Shown here: piece after piece, positions 11,814 through 22,485 of the stretch | How positions within the stretch are numbered: position 1 is the first letter of the stretch | How the letters are laid out: each line of letters begins with the position of its first letter | Assembly (NCBI GenBank): GCA_019454045.1 | Contig: SKCR01036778.1 | Location: 186,001-250,000 of the forward strand | From: Zanthoxylum bungeanum | Taxonomy: Eukaryota > Streptophyta > Magnoliopsida > Sapindales > Rutaceae | Reading direction: 5' to 3' | Length of the DNA stretch: 64,000 nt | The notes under the pieces: generated by a model | Seen by the model: only the letters and a program-made list of their open reading frames with translations | Database searches by the model: none | Told to the model about the DNA's origin: nothing | Position numbers and translations under genes: made by a program

Positions 11814-12240
11814 GAAGCTTTTGGGCTAACTGTCATATGAGTGAACTCGTCCCAGTTTGAATGGCCTGACAAGTTCACATCTCATGGCAAGAAGTCCAAC
11901 TGTATCCAAATGATAATGTTCCTAAACACAAACATATAATGGTCCATTGGCATTTAGAAGCTTTTGGCCCAATCATCATAAGATATGTTCTTGTCCCAGT
12001 TTAAATGGCCCAACAAGCCCATACTTCATGACAAAAGGTCTGCATGGATCCAAACGACAATGTTCCCAAACACAAGCATACAGAGATAATTTCTACAGAG
12101 TGGCCCATCCACATTTCAGAAGCTTTTGGCCCAATTGTCATAGGATACGAATTCATCCCAGTTTAAATGGCCCAACAAGTTCGCATTTCTGACAAGAAGT
12201 CCAACTGCATCCAAATTCGGATGGTCCACAAGCACAAGGA
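11814..12240 (-). repeat. Ogre-A leader tandem repeats (three units of about 143-162 bp)
   Basis: Units start with GAAGCTTTTGG at 11814, 11957 and 12119. They share the phrases CCCAGTTTAAATGGCC and CCAACTGTATCCAAA with moderate divergence. Ogre-B has the same units split by Copia-3 (35380-35625 and 45463-45655). They lie between primer site and gag, so they would be in the genomic RNA leader. Confidence 0.8.
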
Positions 12241-12755
12241 AATAGTTGCTATAGGCCATACAACCCTGGTCTACATGTGGGTTTACGGGAGTGTAGATAA
12301 AGACTCTCGCTAGCGAAGGATTGCCCACAACTAGGTCTCCCCACTCAAGGGTTCGAGCGACCAAGAGAGCGAACCTTTTTTATACCCTAAAGTACGTGCC
12401 AACAAGCTATGGTGTGTGACTGACTGTCAAATGGATTTCCCATTGTAGATTCCCCAGAGGGAGGGTGGAGCGAGGCTCTCTTAAGTACCCTAGCCTCTTA
12501 GGCTCTTATCGCTTGGTGACAGGAATAAACAATGAGTCCTCCAAATTAGTCCACCACAATAGGCTACGAGTAAATGATTATCTAGGTGCCTTCACAGCTT
12601 TTCCTCATAGAAAGGTAGTGAATGAAGGAAGACACCAAACCATTACCCAGCCTTAAAAGTGCCTTTGATTAAACCTCTTTTAACCCACAGAAGATACGGT
12701 TAATTAAAGCACAAATCATAATATTACAAGACATTATTTCGGGGCCGATTCTCTA
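12241..12755 (-). other. Ogre-A 5' leader, non-coding
   Basis: Matches Ogre-B 34844-35380 on the opposite strand. The short ORFs here are matched only because the leader is duplicated, so I call no gene. Confidence 0.7.
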
Positions 12756-12775
12756 TCCCCAGTGGAGTCGCCAGA
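12756..12775 (-). other. Ogre-A primer-binding site
   Basis: On the minus strand TCTGGCGACTCCACTGGGGA, one base from the LTR end. It is identical to the Ogre-B site. This type of site is known from Ogre/Tat elements, where I recall tRNA-Arg as the primer; that assignment is from memory. Confidence 0.85.
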
Positions 12776-13447
12776 CTATGGGAACACAGATGTTGGGCGA
12801 TGCATGCTGTTCTAGGCTCGCGGCCTAGTTGGGAGTATGGAGTAGCCCGCGGGGGACTAAACCGGAGAATAATAGAGTCGCCACCCGGTGTGAATCGGGA
12901 AAATGAGATTTAAGGCCGCACTCACCCCTCGCAAGGGAAGACCTCAAACCGTTGGGTTCGAAATGGTCCCTTACTTATGTCACTTGTAATAAATGATTTG
13001 TGCAATAATTCAACTAAGCCTAAACAACATATTTCCAAGGATAATTTTACTCATAAGTTCGCATGCATACATCAAAATTTCATCTAAGTTCACATGTAAC
13101 ACATTTTCATATTTGCATACAACCTATTTGCATATAATCTATGTCCGAATTTGCATGCATAAAAGTAAATTGAAATACGGCAAGCATGCAAATTCATAAG
13201 CACATTATATTCATGGATACGGAAACGAAAGCAAACAATGATCATACAAGCATGCAAAAAATTGAATCAGAATAATGGCAAACGCATAATTTCATAAACA
13301 CATTGCATTGATAATCATGGAAGCGCAAACATGCAATAATTATACAAGCATGCATATTAAAGAGAAGCAATCAGGTTCGTAAAACAAAGGGATAACCAAT
13401 AGGGGAATTATGCATAAAATATGATGAAGAGGACTCAGTTCAGTGTA

Positions 13448-13822
13448 TGCGCATTCGTGTAGCGTTCGAAAACGCATTCGAACGGTAAACAGAAGTTTTT
13501 CGTTCGTGTGGCGTTTGATAATGCGTTCGAACAGGACCAGACCTGATGAAACAAATGCAAGCGCGTTCGAGTAGCGTTCGTAGACGCGTTCTAACGGTAA
13601 ACAGAAGGTTCGAATTCGAGTAGCATTCGTAAACGCGTTCGAATGAAAATGAAACAGAATGCTCATGTTCGTATGGCATTCGGAAACGCGTTCGAACGGA
13701 AATGAGACCTGATGCATGATAAGACAAAATGCATGCGCGTTCGAGTTGCGTTTGTGAAAGCGTTCGAACAAACTGAGATAGAAAACATGCGTTCGTGCGG
13801 CATTCTGAAACGCGTTCGAACA
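13448..13822 (-). repeat. TTCGAA-rich short tandem array in the Ogre-A LTR
   Basis: Seven copies of a roughly 35-bp core (starting near 13452, 13501, 13562, 13612, 13667, 13738 and 13790) with pattern GTTCG...GCGTTCG...ACGCGTTCGAAC. Spacing is irregular, 49-71 bp. Each core contains the palindrome CGTTCGAACG or a close variant. It is absent from the matching part of Ogre-B. Related TTCGAAC words recur at 15210-15290. Confidence 0.8.
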
Positions 13823-13915
13823 GGGTTATAACAGTAACCCCCAAAATGCAGTAAACAACAAGACACATACATGAATGGATGAATAGATGACACCTAATCA
13901 ATAATAACGGGCTAA

Positions 13916-14520
13916 AAGGCGCGGCAAATCGTTGTGGCAAAGGTAGCCCTTAGAGTTTTTATCCCTCAAGATGGAGGACATTTAATCCAACTCGATGAGC
14001 CCACGCGCATTGCAACATGATGCATGATTATGCAAGAAGATGACATACAGAGAAAAGCGAATAACGAAATAAAAGGCGCGGCGAAGTATCGTGGTAAAGG
14101 TTCTTTAACCTCTCAAAATAGAAGACCTTTAATCCAACTTACTAAGCCCATGTTCATCACATCATAATGCATATAAAAATAAAGACAACAATATCGGACT
14201 TCGTATACCCGCTTGAACATATCTCACATTCAACCGACTATACATCATCCTGCATGGCAAAGCATCGTGGTAAAGGATTTTAACCTCTCAAAATAGAGGA
14301 CTTTTAATCGCACTTACTAAGCCCATGCGCAAACAACACAAGACATATATAAAAAGTAAAGACAATGATATCAGACTTCGTGTATCCGATTGAACATATC
14401 TCGCATTCAATCGAATATACATTATCCGGCGCGGCAAAGCATCGTGGTAAAGGATTTTAACCTCTCAAAATAGAGGACCTTTAATCGCACTTACTAAGCC
14501 CATGCGCTTTATCTCATCAT
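13916..14520 (-). repeat. Ogre LTR tandem repeats, about 155-182 bp units
   Basis: Four units, each with a GCGCGGCAAA...CGTGGTAAAGG block (near 13916, 14071, 14246, 14428), a CCTCTCAAAATAGAGGACC-like block, and ACTTACTAAGCCCATG. Ogre-B LTRs carry the same repeat with a period of about 175 bp at 33381-33910 and 50597-51125. Confidence 0.8.
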
Positions 14521-15810
14521 TACGTAAACAAATAACATGCGGAAATCAAGTAGCGAATAACAAATCACAACAACATAAAATGAAATATGTGTCGTTTACT
14601 CAAGTGGTACGTGGAGTTGTATCCCGAGTACAGATCATACTACCGTCCATTCGGAATCGGCTATGAAATTTATGTCCGGGTTTCCATCCTATATACCACA
14701 AGAGGCGACACATTTTCCATTTTTATTCAAAGCCACAACATGCATCCACAAACGACTCTCATGCGAATAAAATAATAAAAAAACGAATGATAATAAATAG
14801 AAAAAGTGACCTCAGGTCTAACCTTTTAAATCACCTCTCGGATGTACGGTACATGATCTTCGGAAGGGCTAACACTCGGCAACTCCTCCGGTTCACTGGT
14901 TCATGTTTTTCCTCATTGTTTCGCTGCTTAAGCTACTGTTTTTGCTCCATTTCGCTGTTGTTTTACTGTTGTACTTCTATTCTATCTTGGTCACTGTTTT
15001 TGGTGTTTTAGGCTACTGTTTTGGGTGTTTTTTAAAGGCTTTAAGTGTAGTTTTTTAGTTATTGTTTTAGGGATTAAAAGTGCAGTTTTTGTTGGTCACT
15101 GGTTTAGGTGATTTAAGGGCTGTTTTTTTAGGTATTTCGGTGATATGGGCTTGGTGGGCTAATTGGGCTTGGGTGTGAGGCTAGCAGCAAAACCAGAAAT
15201 ATCGACGCCGTTTGAACGCCGATTCGAACGCTACACGAACGCCCGCAATCTGCCTGACGTTCGAACGTGGTCACGAATGCAGCACGAACGAAAACAGTGA
15301 ACTTGTGAAATGAACCTGATGACATACTTATTCTGAATTTCCCTTTCCGACGTCCGTTTCCCGCGACTTCCGTGACATAAAAGGTAGTGCCTCTAAATGA
15401 GACTCATCATATGGACTTGTATGCAAAAATGCAGTGCCTACAATATACATCTCAAATGACTTACTAGAATACATGATTTATATGCAATAATTGCAAATCA
15501 AACTTTACTACAACATGCTATGCCTTTAGAACATGTTTTGTGAAATCTTTTTCTGAAGAACTCTTTGATTAAAAACATTACTCGAAAACTGATTTCTGTT
15601 TTAAAAATCTGAATCTTTTATAAAACCGATGTTTCTGAAATCTTTCTTTTCTAAAGAGCTCTTTCTGAAAACTGTAACTAAAAATTGAAATCTGAAAAGC
15701 TGTTTTTAAACTCTGTTTCTGAAAACCGTGTACTATAATCTGGTTCTGAAATCTAGGCACTGAAAATCTGAAAATTATGTACTGAAAATCTGAAAACTGA
15801 AAACTGTTCT

Positions 15811-16078
15811 ACGTCCATGACCATAACTCAACTGGAAGTCTCTCTGCACCCCGGACCATAACTCAACTGGGTGTACTCGATGCCCAGGACCATAACTCAA
15901 TTGGGCATCTCTAGAACTGGTGGTACCCTACGTCCAGGACAAACACTCAATTGGCAACGTAGAGCTCTACACCCAGGACCATAACTCAACTGGCAGTGTA
16001 GCCACCAAGTTCTGAAATCAGGATTTCGGGACTCTGTAGTCCCTAATCCTGCTCGAGGATCTGAGAGCGTCCCCTCAG
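15811..16078. repeat. Array of nine adjacent hairpins, five with a shared loop
   Basis: H1 15811-15839, H2 15846-15874, H3 15879-15909, H4 15928-15962 and H5 15967-16001 share a loop close to GGACCATAACTCAA but have different stems: ACGTCCA/TGGAAGT, GCACCC/GGGTGT, GATGCCCA/TGGGCATC, CTACGT/ACGTAG, CTACAC/GTGTAG. H4 and H5 share the same 2-base CA bulge. An outer stem (AGAACTGGTGG with CCACCAAGTTCT, 15913-16013) encloses H4 and H5. H6 16012-16029, H7 16028-16043 (GGGACT/AGTCCC), H8 16046-16060 and H9 16061-16078 follow with almost no spacing. Confidence 0.85.
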
Positions 16079-17062
16079 TCCTCCACATGTGTACATGCTA
16101 CTATATCCGTCAATTCCAAAGTATCCATCAATTCTGAACTGTATCTCAAGTTACATAATAGGGGTGAGGTTTTACCTGATGCCCCGAAAACCATAAAACC
16201 ATGATACAGACCTCAAAACTATATAAATTTTCTAAAAACATCCCTTTTAAAAATCTCTGTTACTTTTCTGTAAAACCTTTTGAATTTCAAAACTCTTCTC
16301 GTTTTATCATGTATGTATATGGATATGATCATGCACTCCCTTAATCTAATGACTTATGCATGTTCATTTCTAATACTTAATTTTACTCTAGTCATGCTTA
16401 ATTATATGCTTATTCCATACTACCACATATGTTCATGCATATGTTCATGCACGTGTTTATGCATATATACAAAGTAATGAACTATGTATTCTATTCCTTA
16501 TATGCTTACATCTTGAATCGTCTCACATTCTATATGTTTATACTATTCTCAGTATACTTATACACATTTATATCATCATAACTGGCTTACCTCTATAACT
16601 TACCTTACTGATGGCTCACAAAACAATATAATGCATAATTTATATTCATACACATACAATCGATCATTATAAATAAATGTATGACTTTATATATATATAA
16701 ATTTTACTTATTCATTCATTTTCATTACTATTTAATCATTTATAAGCATACTATAACATCTATCTCAACAATAAGCTCATTTAGGCATTTTCTAAAATTA
16801 TTAATTATGCTTAATCTGATACATACAAACAATATATACATATACTTACTTATTTCTTCATGTAACCTACATACTTTTGCTTATACGTGTATACATTCAT
16901 ATTCTTGTTTTTGTATCATTCTACATACACTGAACATATACAGTTACTTTCTTACAATTGTCATTCTTTAAACTTTAGTCACATTCCCTAGGGTGTAGTT
17001 TCTACAACCCCCATACCCAAGTCTCATTTAATTATAACCATAATCATGACATCATTCATATG

Positions 17063-17065
<3 letters not shown>

Positions 17066-17104
<39 letters not shown>

Positions 17105-17105
17105 C
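17066..17105. repeat. (TA)n microsatellite
   Basis: An uninterrupted TA run of 31 bases (17066-17096) followed by an imperfect TATATATA tail. It lies within an AT-rich stretch that holds nothing else I can identify. Confidence 0.95.
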
Positions 17106-18385
17106 CGGTTTATAGCTATATATGTATCTCTTTACTTTCACATGCTCATGCTTATCTTTTACTCATACATCTGCTTATAATTGCTTGTTCTTATCTACGT
17201 GTGTATATAAATACACCTGCTTCTTTCTTCTACGTTCATCTTTATATATATTCAAAGCATGGGTTACTTACCTGGCTTCGCAGACACTCCGACTCTGGAC
17301 CCGATCTGTCAAAACAAATCATAAAACGCAATCAGAACCGGTATTTGCGGAACTTTCTACTCATCTATAATAAACTTCTTGACTTTTCCGAAACATACGA
17401 ATCCTCTCTGATTCTACCGTTCAAGCTTAATTACTCTAATATATGCTCTTATACTATTCTAAACTAACTAGATGGTTCAGATTCTCATTTTACGCGTTTG
17501 CGGTAAAACTTGTGGAAAAGTTTCCGTAAACACTACGGAAGGGTCTCGAACCCTCCTAAATAATCCGAAATTACTTAATTACCCTTGCAATATCATTTTT
17601 ATGTCTTAACCATGGTCACGGTCATCTATGCTCATTCGCGCGAGAAACTATGTTTTACCGGAAACTCGCTAATTCTACCGGATCAATCAAATCTAATCCG
17701 TTCTCACTCGAATTCTACAAAAAGCATCGATTTAACATATAACAACACATCCAATTCATTCCATGCTAATTCGTTACACTACAGAACTACTGGAAACATC
17801 CGAATAAATAACGGTACATTTAAAATGACGTATTTTAAACGGAGAGTCGTACCGAAATTCTGAGGCCATATTCGGACTCTCATCGGCCATACGAACGCGC
17901 TGGTGTCATCAGAATTCTGATCGGAGCTACTGTTCACCATGGGTTTACTATTCACCAACGCTTCTCTCCTCGTTTTGCGTGCAACCGGTCGTTGTTCGGC
18001 GAAATTGATTTCGCATACTCGTAGTACTCTCCGAGGGCTTCGATTTGGTAGGTGGCTCGGGTCATGAAACGGACTGACGAGCCGGGATCGACTAACCCAT
18101 TGCTGCGACTTCTCTCTCTCCCTGCCGCCGTTCACCGGCGTTATAGCGTCGCCGCCGGCCACCATTAGACACACGGTGGCCGGGCGCTTACTTCTGGACG
18201 GTCGCACCGGCCGGCAGTGGTCGGCAGGCCGCCGGCGCGACCAATACTCTTCTACACGTGAAAATGACGTGGGGGGTGTGAGAGGGGTTTTGGGATTTTG
18301 CAACATTTGCAATTTTTTAAAACCTTGAGGCTCTATATAGTTCCCTACAAAATATCAAAAAGGTCCCCGCATATTTGCAGTTTAG

Positions 18386-18524
18386 CACTTTAATTAATCT
18401 GGGATTAATTAGAAGAGAGAGAAAATTAATCTGGGATTAATTGCGGAGATATTTTATCTGGGATAAAATATTAATTAAAGAGAGAGAACGATTAATTTGG
18501 AATTAATCGATAAAATAATATATT
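18386..18524 (+). repeat. Copia LTR fragment, forward
   Basis: Closely matches Copia-1 LTR positions about 8600-8775, including the hairpins ATTAATC-TGG-GATTAAT and ATTTTATC-TGG-GATAAAAT. It stops abruptly at AATATATT. Confidence 0.85.
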
Positions 18525-18639
18525 TAACGGGATGCTTTTTATATATCATTTTATTTTTCTTTATTTACCAAGTAATATAAAATAAAAGGATATACAAAAC
18601 TTTAATTAAACAGTCAAAAAGCAAAAAGCAAAAGCTTTT

Positions 18640-18935
18640 AACTTTTCACCCATCACTTCTACTTTTTACATCAAGTCACTTCACTTTAATAAAGTGACAA
18701 CATATCATATCACATCACTCAAAGTGACAAGTGATTTGACAATTGACGCTACTAGTGACTTGCGTGTCGCGTTCGAATTCGAAATGCGAATGCGCTCACA
18801 ATCAATCTCGGGCTCGGGTTCGCTAATTCCAAATTAACGAATTTTCCGTCGCGTCGGAATTAAATGATTACGCCTAGCGAAATCACTATTCACGTCGCTA
18901 TCGAATTAACTCTAAATTAATTCGTTCGCCCATTG
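18640..18935 (-). repeat. Copia LTR fragment, inverted
   Basis: Reverse complement of Copia LTR sequence equivalent to about 8828-9125, i.e. the part just downstream of the forward fragment. About 115 bp of other AT-rich sequence separates the two. Confidence 0.85.
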
Positions 18936-19285
18936 AAGCTTTCTGGAATTTCGCATTTTCGGAGCCCTTCTGACGCGATTCTCAAAAAGTGCTCAACACA
19001 AAAGTTGTTCGTCTCGGAAAAATGAGTTTGATGGTTTAAGAATTAACTCAATCTGAGTTTGTTTGCTAATTCTGTGGTCAAAACTGTAAACTTTACTCGT
19101 ATAGTAAAAATCGCGTAACTGACTTTTGATCCCACACGTTTCCCAACGTGACAAATATTCATAATATATTATTCCAACCCATATAACATCACTTGAACTC
19201 TTATTCTTCATTATCATCATGCTCCGAGACTATAACATCGGTCCGGGAATCTTCTAGAACAGTCCTGAAAATCTGGGATGTTACA

Positions 19286-20232
19286 ATCGTATGCACATGG
19301 CCCTCAAGAGCTAACCTAGCACTCAATAGGTAGGCAAGAAGAAGTAAGTCCGCTATGACATATTAAGTTTGTCCAACAAACCCAATTATTTCCCTTAGCC
19401 AGCATCATTCATATTTTATAGAACATAAGTTATAAATTAATATGACTCAGATGCGACATCAATATTATGCTACAGCTACTGAGTTGTCCAAGTATTTGTG
19501 GATCAAATCTAAAATACTACGTAGACAATCGCAAGCACAATACTAATGTGAAAACTTCTAATTTATAATATCACTATGCAATTTCATAAGTCAATACTTC
19601 ATAAATTGCATCTAATTCCACTCACAAAACAGAATCTAATGTGACACTTCCACTGCATCTTTTCTGACTCTTTATGACGTAGATTGTCTAACGTCATAAT
19701 TAGTCTCAAAACTAATATGACCCAAATGGTTGCATATTGTATGCTCTATGAATTAGAAACTCGTTCTTAGTATCTCAAATATCACAAATAACAAGTTTCA
19801 AAATCCATCCTATGGTCTATAGGGTATCAAAATAACTCGTAACAGTTACGATTAAATTGATATCTTTAATCGTACATAATAAAGTATTCATTATGTCATC
19901 ATCATATGATACATAAGATTGATTAGACATATTAATCAATATCTCTTTCGAAAAAAGGAATCATCATTTACGAAAGATGAATATTATATATAAGACACAC
20001 TCTAACTGTCAAACAGTTATACTAATTGTCATACAGATAGTCTTGTTGTGTCCTTTATCAGATCATATCTAATCCATGAATAATAGGAGTATCTCACAAG
20101 TCTTTTTGTTTTATATCTTATATAAAACTTTATATCGAATATAACAGATACTACTCCCACTGTTTTCACGGAGTAAAGAAGACTTAGGTAAACCTTTTAC
20201 CTTACAAACATCTCATTATTACCTTAATAATG
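19286..20232. other. Unassigned AT-rich, hairpin-rich sequence
   Basis: No ORF of note and no match elsewhere in the window. It is rich in short inverted repeats, e.g. CGATTAAA/TTTAATCG near 19850-19875, ATGACGT/ACGTCAT near 19675-19700, ATTAGT/ACTAAT near 19700-19718 and ACTGT/ACAGT near 20006-20020. The style resembles the Copia leader, so it may be a decayed Copia-like element, but I cannot show it. Confidence 0.4.
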
Positions 20233-21850
20233 ATAATGTCGTCAAGTTTATTTAGATTTACCAGATCAATCTTATTAGTGGCCAATTAACAAGACGCATT
20301 AAGCTTAAGACTTAATAAGTAAACCTTTAAATTACCCAAACTATAAAATAACCCCTAATAAACCGGTGATATTAGAATTCATCAAAACCCCAGATAACTA
20401 ACTTAGTTACGACACATAACTAGGGCTAGTAAAATCTTAAATAAAATAAAAGACATAAAGCAAAATGCTGAAAAGTAAATTGCTGAAAAGTAAATGACAG
20501 AAAGTAAATGCTGAAATTAAATACTGAAAATTAAATGCTGAAAAGTAAATGCTGAAAGTAAATTACTGAAAAGTAAATGCTGAAAGTAAATTGCTGAAAA
20601 GTAAATGCTGAAAGTAAATTGCTGAAAAGTAAATGCTGAAAGTAAATTGCTGAAAAGTAAATAAAGTAAAAGTACAATAAAAGAAAATGCTGAGGTAAAA
20701 GGATCAACTTTTATTACTTCTATTTTAGATATCTCACTTAATATAATATATTAACTTTGCATGATAATTACCAACTAGCCATATAAGCGATATCCAGATT
20801 AAGTCAAATTTATAATTAATTACCAACCGACCAATCAGGCGGTATCTAGTTTAGTCAGGTTAAAACCAATTTAAATAATTATCAACAAACCAATATGGCG
20901 GTATCCTCGTTAAGTCAGGTTTTAACTAGTTTATATATTATAATTAATGGAGATTAATCTAAATATTAGTAATAAAAGTTTTACCTTTTACCTCAGTAAA
21001 GGGGAGTTACCTCCTCATTACTGAAAAGTAAAAACTGAAAATTAAAGAAAGAAAAGTATTGTGCATCAAAGTAAATTACGGAAAGTAAAAACTGAAAAGT
21101 AAAGAAAAGAAAGTGCGAAAGCGGAAATTAATTACTGAAAGCTGTAAATAAACAAACAAGATACAATCTTCTTAGTATTCTTAAGGAATTCGTTAGAAGA
21201 AAGTATGAATTTACAAATGAAATGGCTTGGTATTTATAGGCAAAATTTTGCCTCCATCAAATCATCCACCAAATCCATTATTAATTGCTCCACTAATTAC
21301 TCCACCAAATCCATTATTAGTTGATCCACTAATTGCTTATCATGTTTGGTGGTGATTTGATAATTTTTATTATTTATTTATTAATTAATTTTTGCTTTGA
21401 AAATGATTGAAAATGACTTTAATAATTACACACAACACACTTCTGGATGGTTCATCAATTTCGGGCATGAAATCTTCAGAAGTCGAAATTATTTTGTCTT
21501 TCAAAGTTGTAGATCTTTGAGTCTTCTTTAATCTGGAACTTGAATCAGCTCAATCCGATATCGGAGTAAACCGTTATGCCCCAAATACGACAGATGCGCA
21601 AAATTAGAATTTCCAAAACTGCACTTCGTTAAAACGCCCTTTCAAGTTTCCAATCTCCAAAATTAATATGTCAAGTCCAATTTTTGCTCTTATTTGACCC
21701 ACGTTTCGTCCTAAATGATTTTATTGTGCCCCAATATTATTTTATCTACAAAATAAACTAAAATACATCAAAACGTTCATTAAAACCGAGAAACTAAACA
21801 AAATATTAAGTAAAAGGGGCGGTAAATATTGATATATTTTCCGCTCATCA
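20233..21850 (-). repeat. Athila-1 3' LTR, truncated
   Basis: Matches 29016-30243 closely, then continues to its true start (plus-strand GCTCATCA at 21850). The part equivalent to 28459-29015 is missing at its left end. It includes the approx. 29-bp repeat array and three quasi-palindromic motifs (near 20771, 20822, 20882). Confidence 0.88.
20461..20665. repeat. Approx. 29-bp tandem repeat, short array in Athila-1 3' LTR
   Basis: Alternating CTGAAAGTAAATTG and CTGAAAAGTAAATG units. The same array in the other LTR (29237-29635) is about twice as long, so the number of units changed after insertion or by template slippage. Confidence 0.9.
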
Positions 21851-21862
21851 TACCCCCAAACC
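21851..21862 (-). other. Athila-1 polypurine tract
   Basis: The minus strand reads GGTTTGGGGGTA immediately before the LTR start TGATGAGC, the expected plus-strand primer. Confidence 0.8.
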
Positions 21863-22485
21863 TAACATTTTGCTAGTCCTCGAGTAAAACAACAAAATAA
21901 AATACAAGAAACAATTAAAATTAAACTAAGCCACTTTAGTAGGGATCACGGTTGCATTTAATATATGCAACAAGCCTTTAAACCCCTAGGTGTCCCTAGT
22001 GGACGAGTTATAGTCTCGTGAGGGCTTACAGCAATGATACCCACAAACGTTTTACAAAAGTAAAATAAAACTAATGCACACAAAAGCAAAAAGACAAGAG
22101 AAAAGAGAATAAAGAAGTTAGTGACTAATCTGGTGAAACTTCTACTCCAAGTTAATAGTTGTTTTCTTTCTTTCTAAATTACTGAATAAGTAAATTCTCT
22201 GATTATATTTACCATTCTCCATATGCACAGCCGAAAAAATATTAATCAACTCATTTTTGCCCACAACAGTCACAAGTGCAGTTGATAAGAGAGTAATATT
22301 TTTGTCCTAAAGTTTTATCAGAATTCACACCTTTTTGCAGCAATGGAATAATTTTTCTGATTTTTCTGATTTTTTCTTTTGATTTTTGATTTTTTTTATT
22401 TATATACAATATCTTACATCTATGTAGCGAGTGTTGGGTCGGTGGCTCCCAAACCAGTTGGCTTTAGGGCACCAGGTGTTAAGAT
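21863..22485 (-). other. Athila-1 3' internal sequence, non-coding
   Basis: Between the polypurine tract and the Copia-2 LTR. It has no ORF and is poly-T rich at 22370-22400. The phrase near 22440-22480 (GGCTCCCAAACCAGTTGGC) resembles the 3' end of other Athila-type elements as I recall them. Confidence 0.5.

Larger units (their letters stand above)
9712..15442 (-). mobile_element. Ogre-A: non-autonomous Ogre/Tat-like Gypsy element, partial
   Basis: Reading on the minus strand: 5' LTR (12777-15442), primer site, leader with tandem repeats, gag with two nonsense codons, a short integrase C-terminal remnant, then 3' sequence cut by Copia-1. Protease, RT, RNase H and the integrase core are absent, exactly as in Ogre-B. 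Gag type, primer site and layout point to the Tat/Ogre branch of Ty3/Gypsy. The rest of the 3' end should lie beyond the left edge of the window. Confidence 0.88.
12777..15442 (-). repeat. Ogre-A 5' LTR
   Basis: 2666 bp, ending on the plus strand with TGCCTACA (minus-strand TGTAGGCA start). The other end reads TATGGGAACACA where Ogre-B has TGTGGGAACACA, so its terminal dinucleotide is mutated. It is shorter than the Ogre-B LTR (3430 bp): it lacks about 1 kb near its start (compare 31393-32990) but carries an extra TTCGAA-rich array at 13448-13822. It therefore represents a different subfamily. Confidence 0.85.
15448..19285 (-). mobile_element. Gypsy-type LTR fragment, host of Ogre-A
   Basis: On the minus strand the fragment starts TGTAACATCCCAGATTTTC (19285 leftward), a start typical of plant chromovirus LTRs such as Tekay. 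No second LTR, primer site or coding region is present, and the left end is cut by Ogre-A. It contains the hairpin array 15811-16078, a TA microsatellite, and pieces of Copia LTR at 18386-18935. The ORF at 17779-18312 (minus) has no recognisable domain and lies in LTR sequence. The lineage is a guess. Confidence 0.55.

Noticed and set aside
13448..13822. CRISPR-like regular repeats
   Set aside because: Spacing is irregular, spacers are related to each other, and the array lies inside a plant LTR.
13340..13940. Three overlapping minus-strand ORFs with Arg/Thr/Phe-rich repeats
   Set aside because: They are translations of the TTCGAA-rich tandem array in different frames.
15811..16001. tRNA or tRNA-like cluster
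   Set aside because: The hairpins lack cloverleaf order and no A or B box was found. The structure is real but is not tRNA.
17779..18312. 177-codon minus-strand ORF
   Set aside because: Arg/Ser/Pro-rich with no domain, in a GC-rich part of a Gypsy LTR fragment. It may be a chance ORF, so I did not call a gene.
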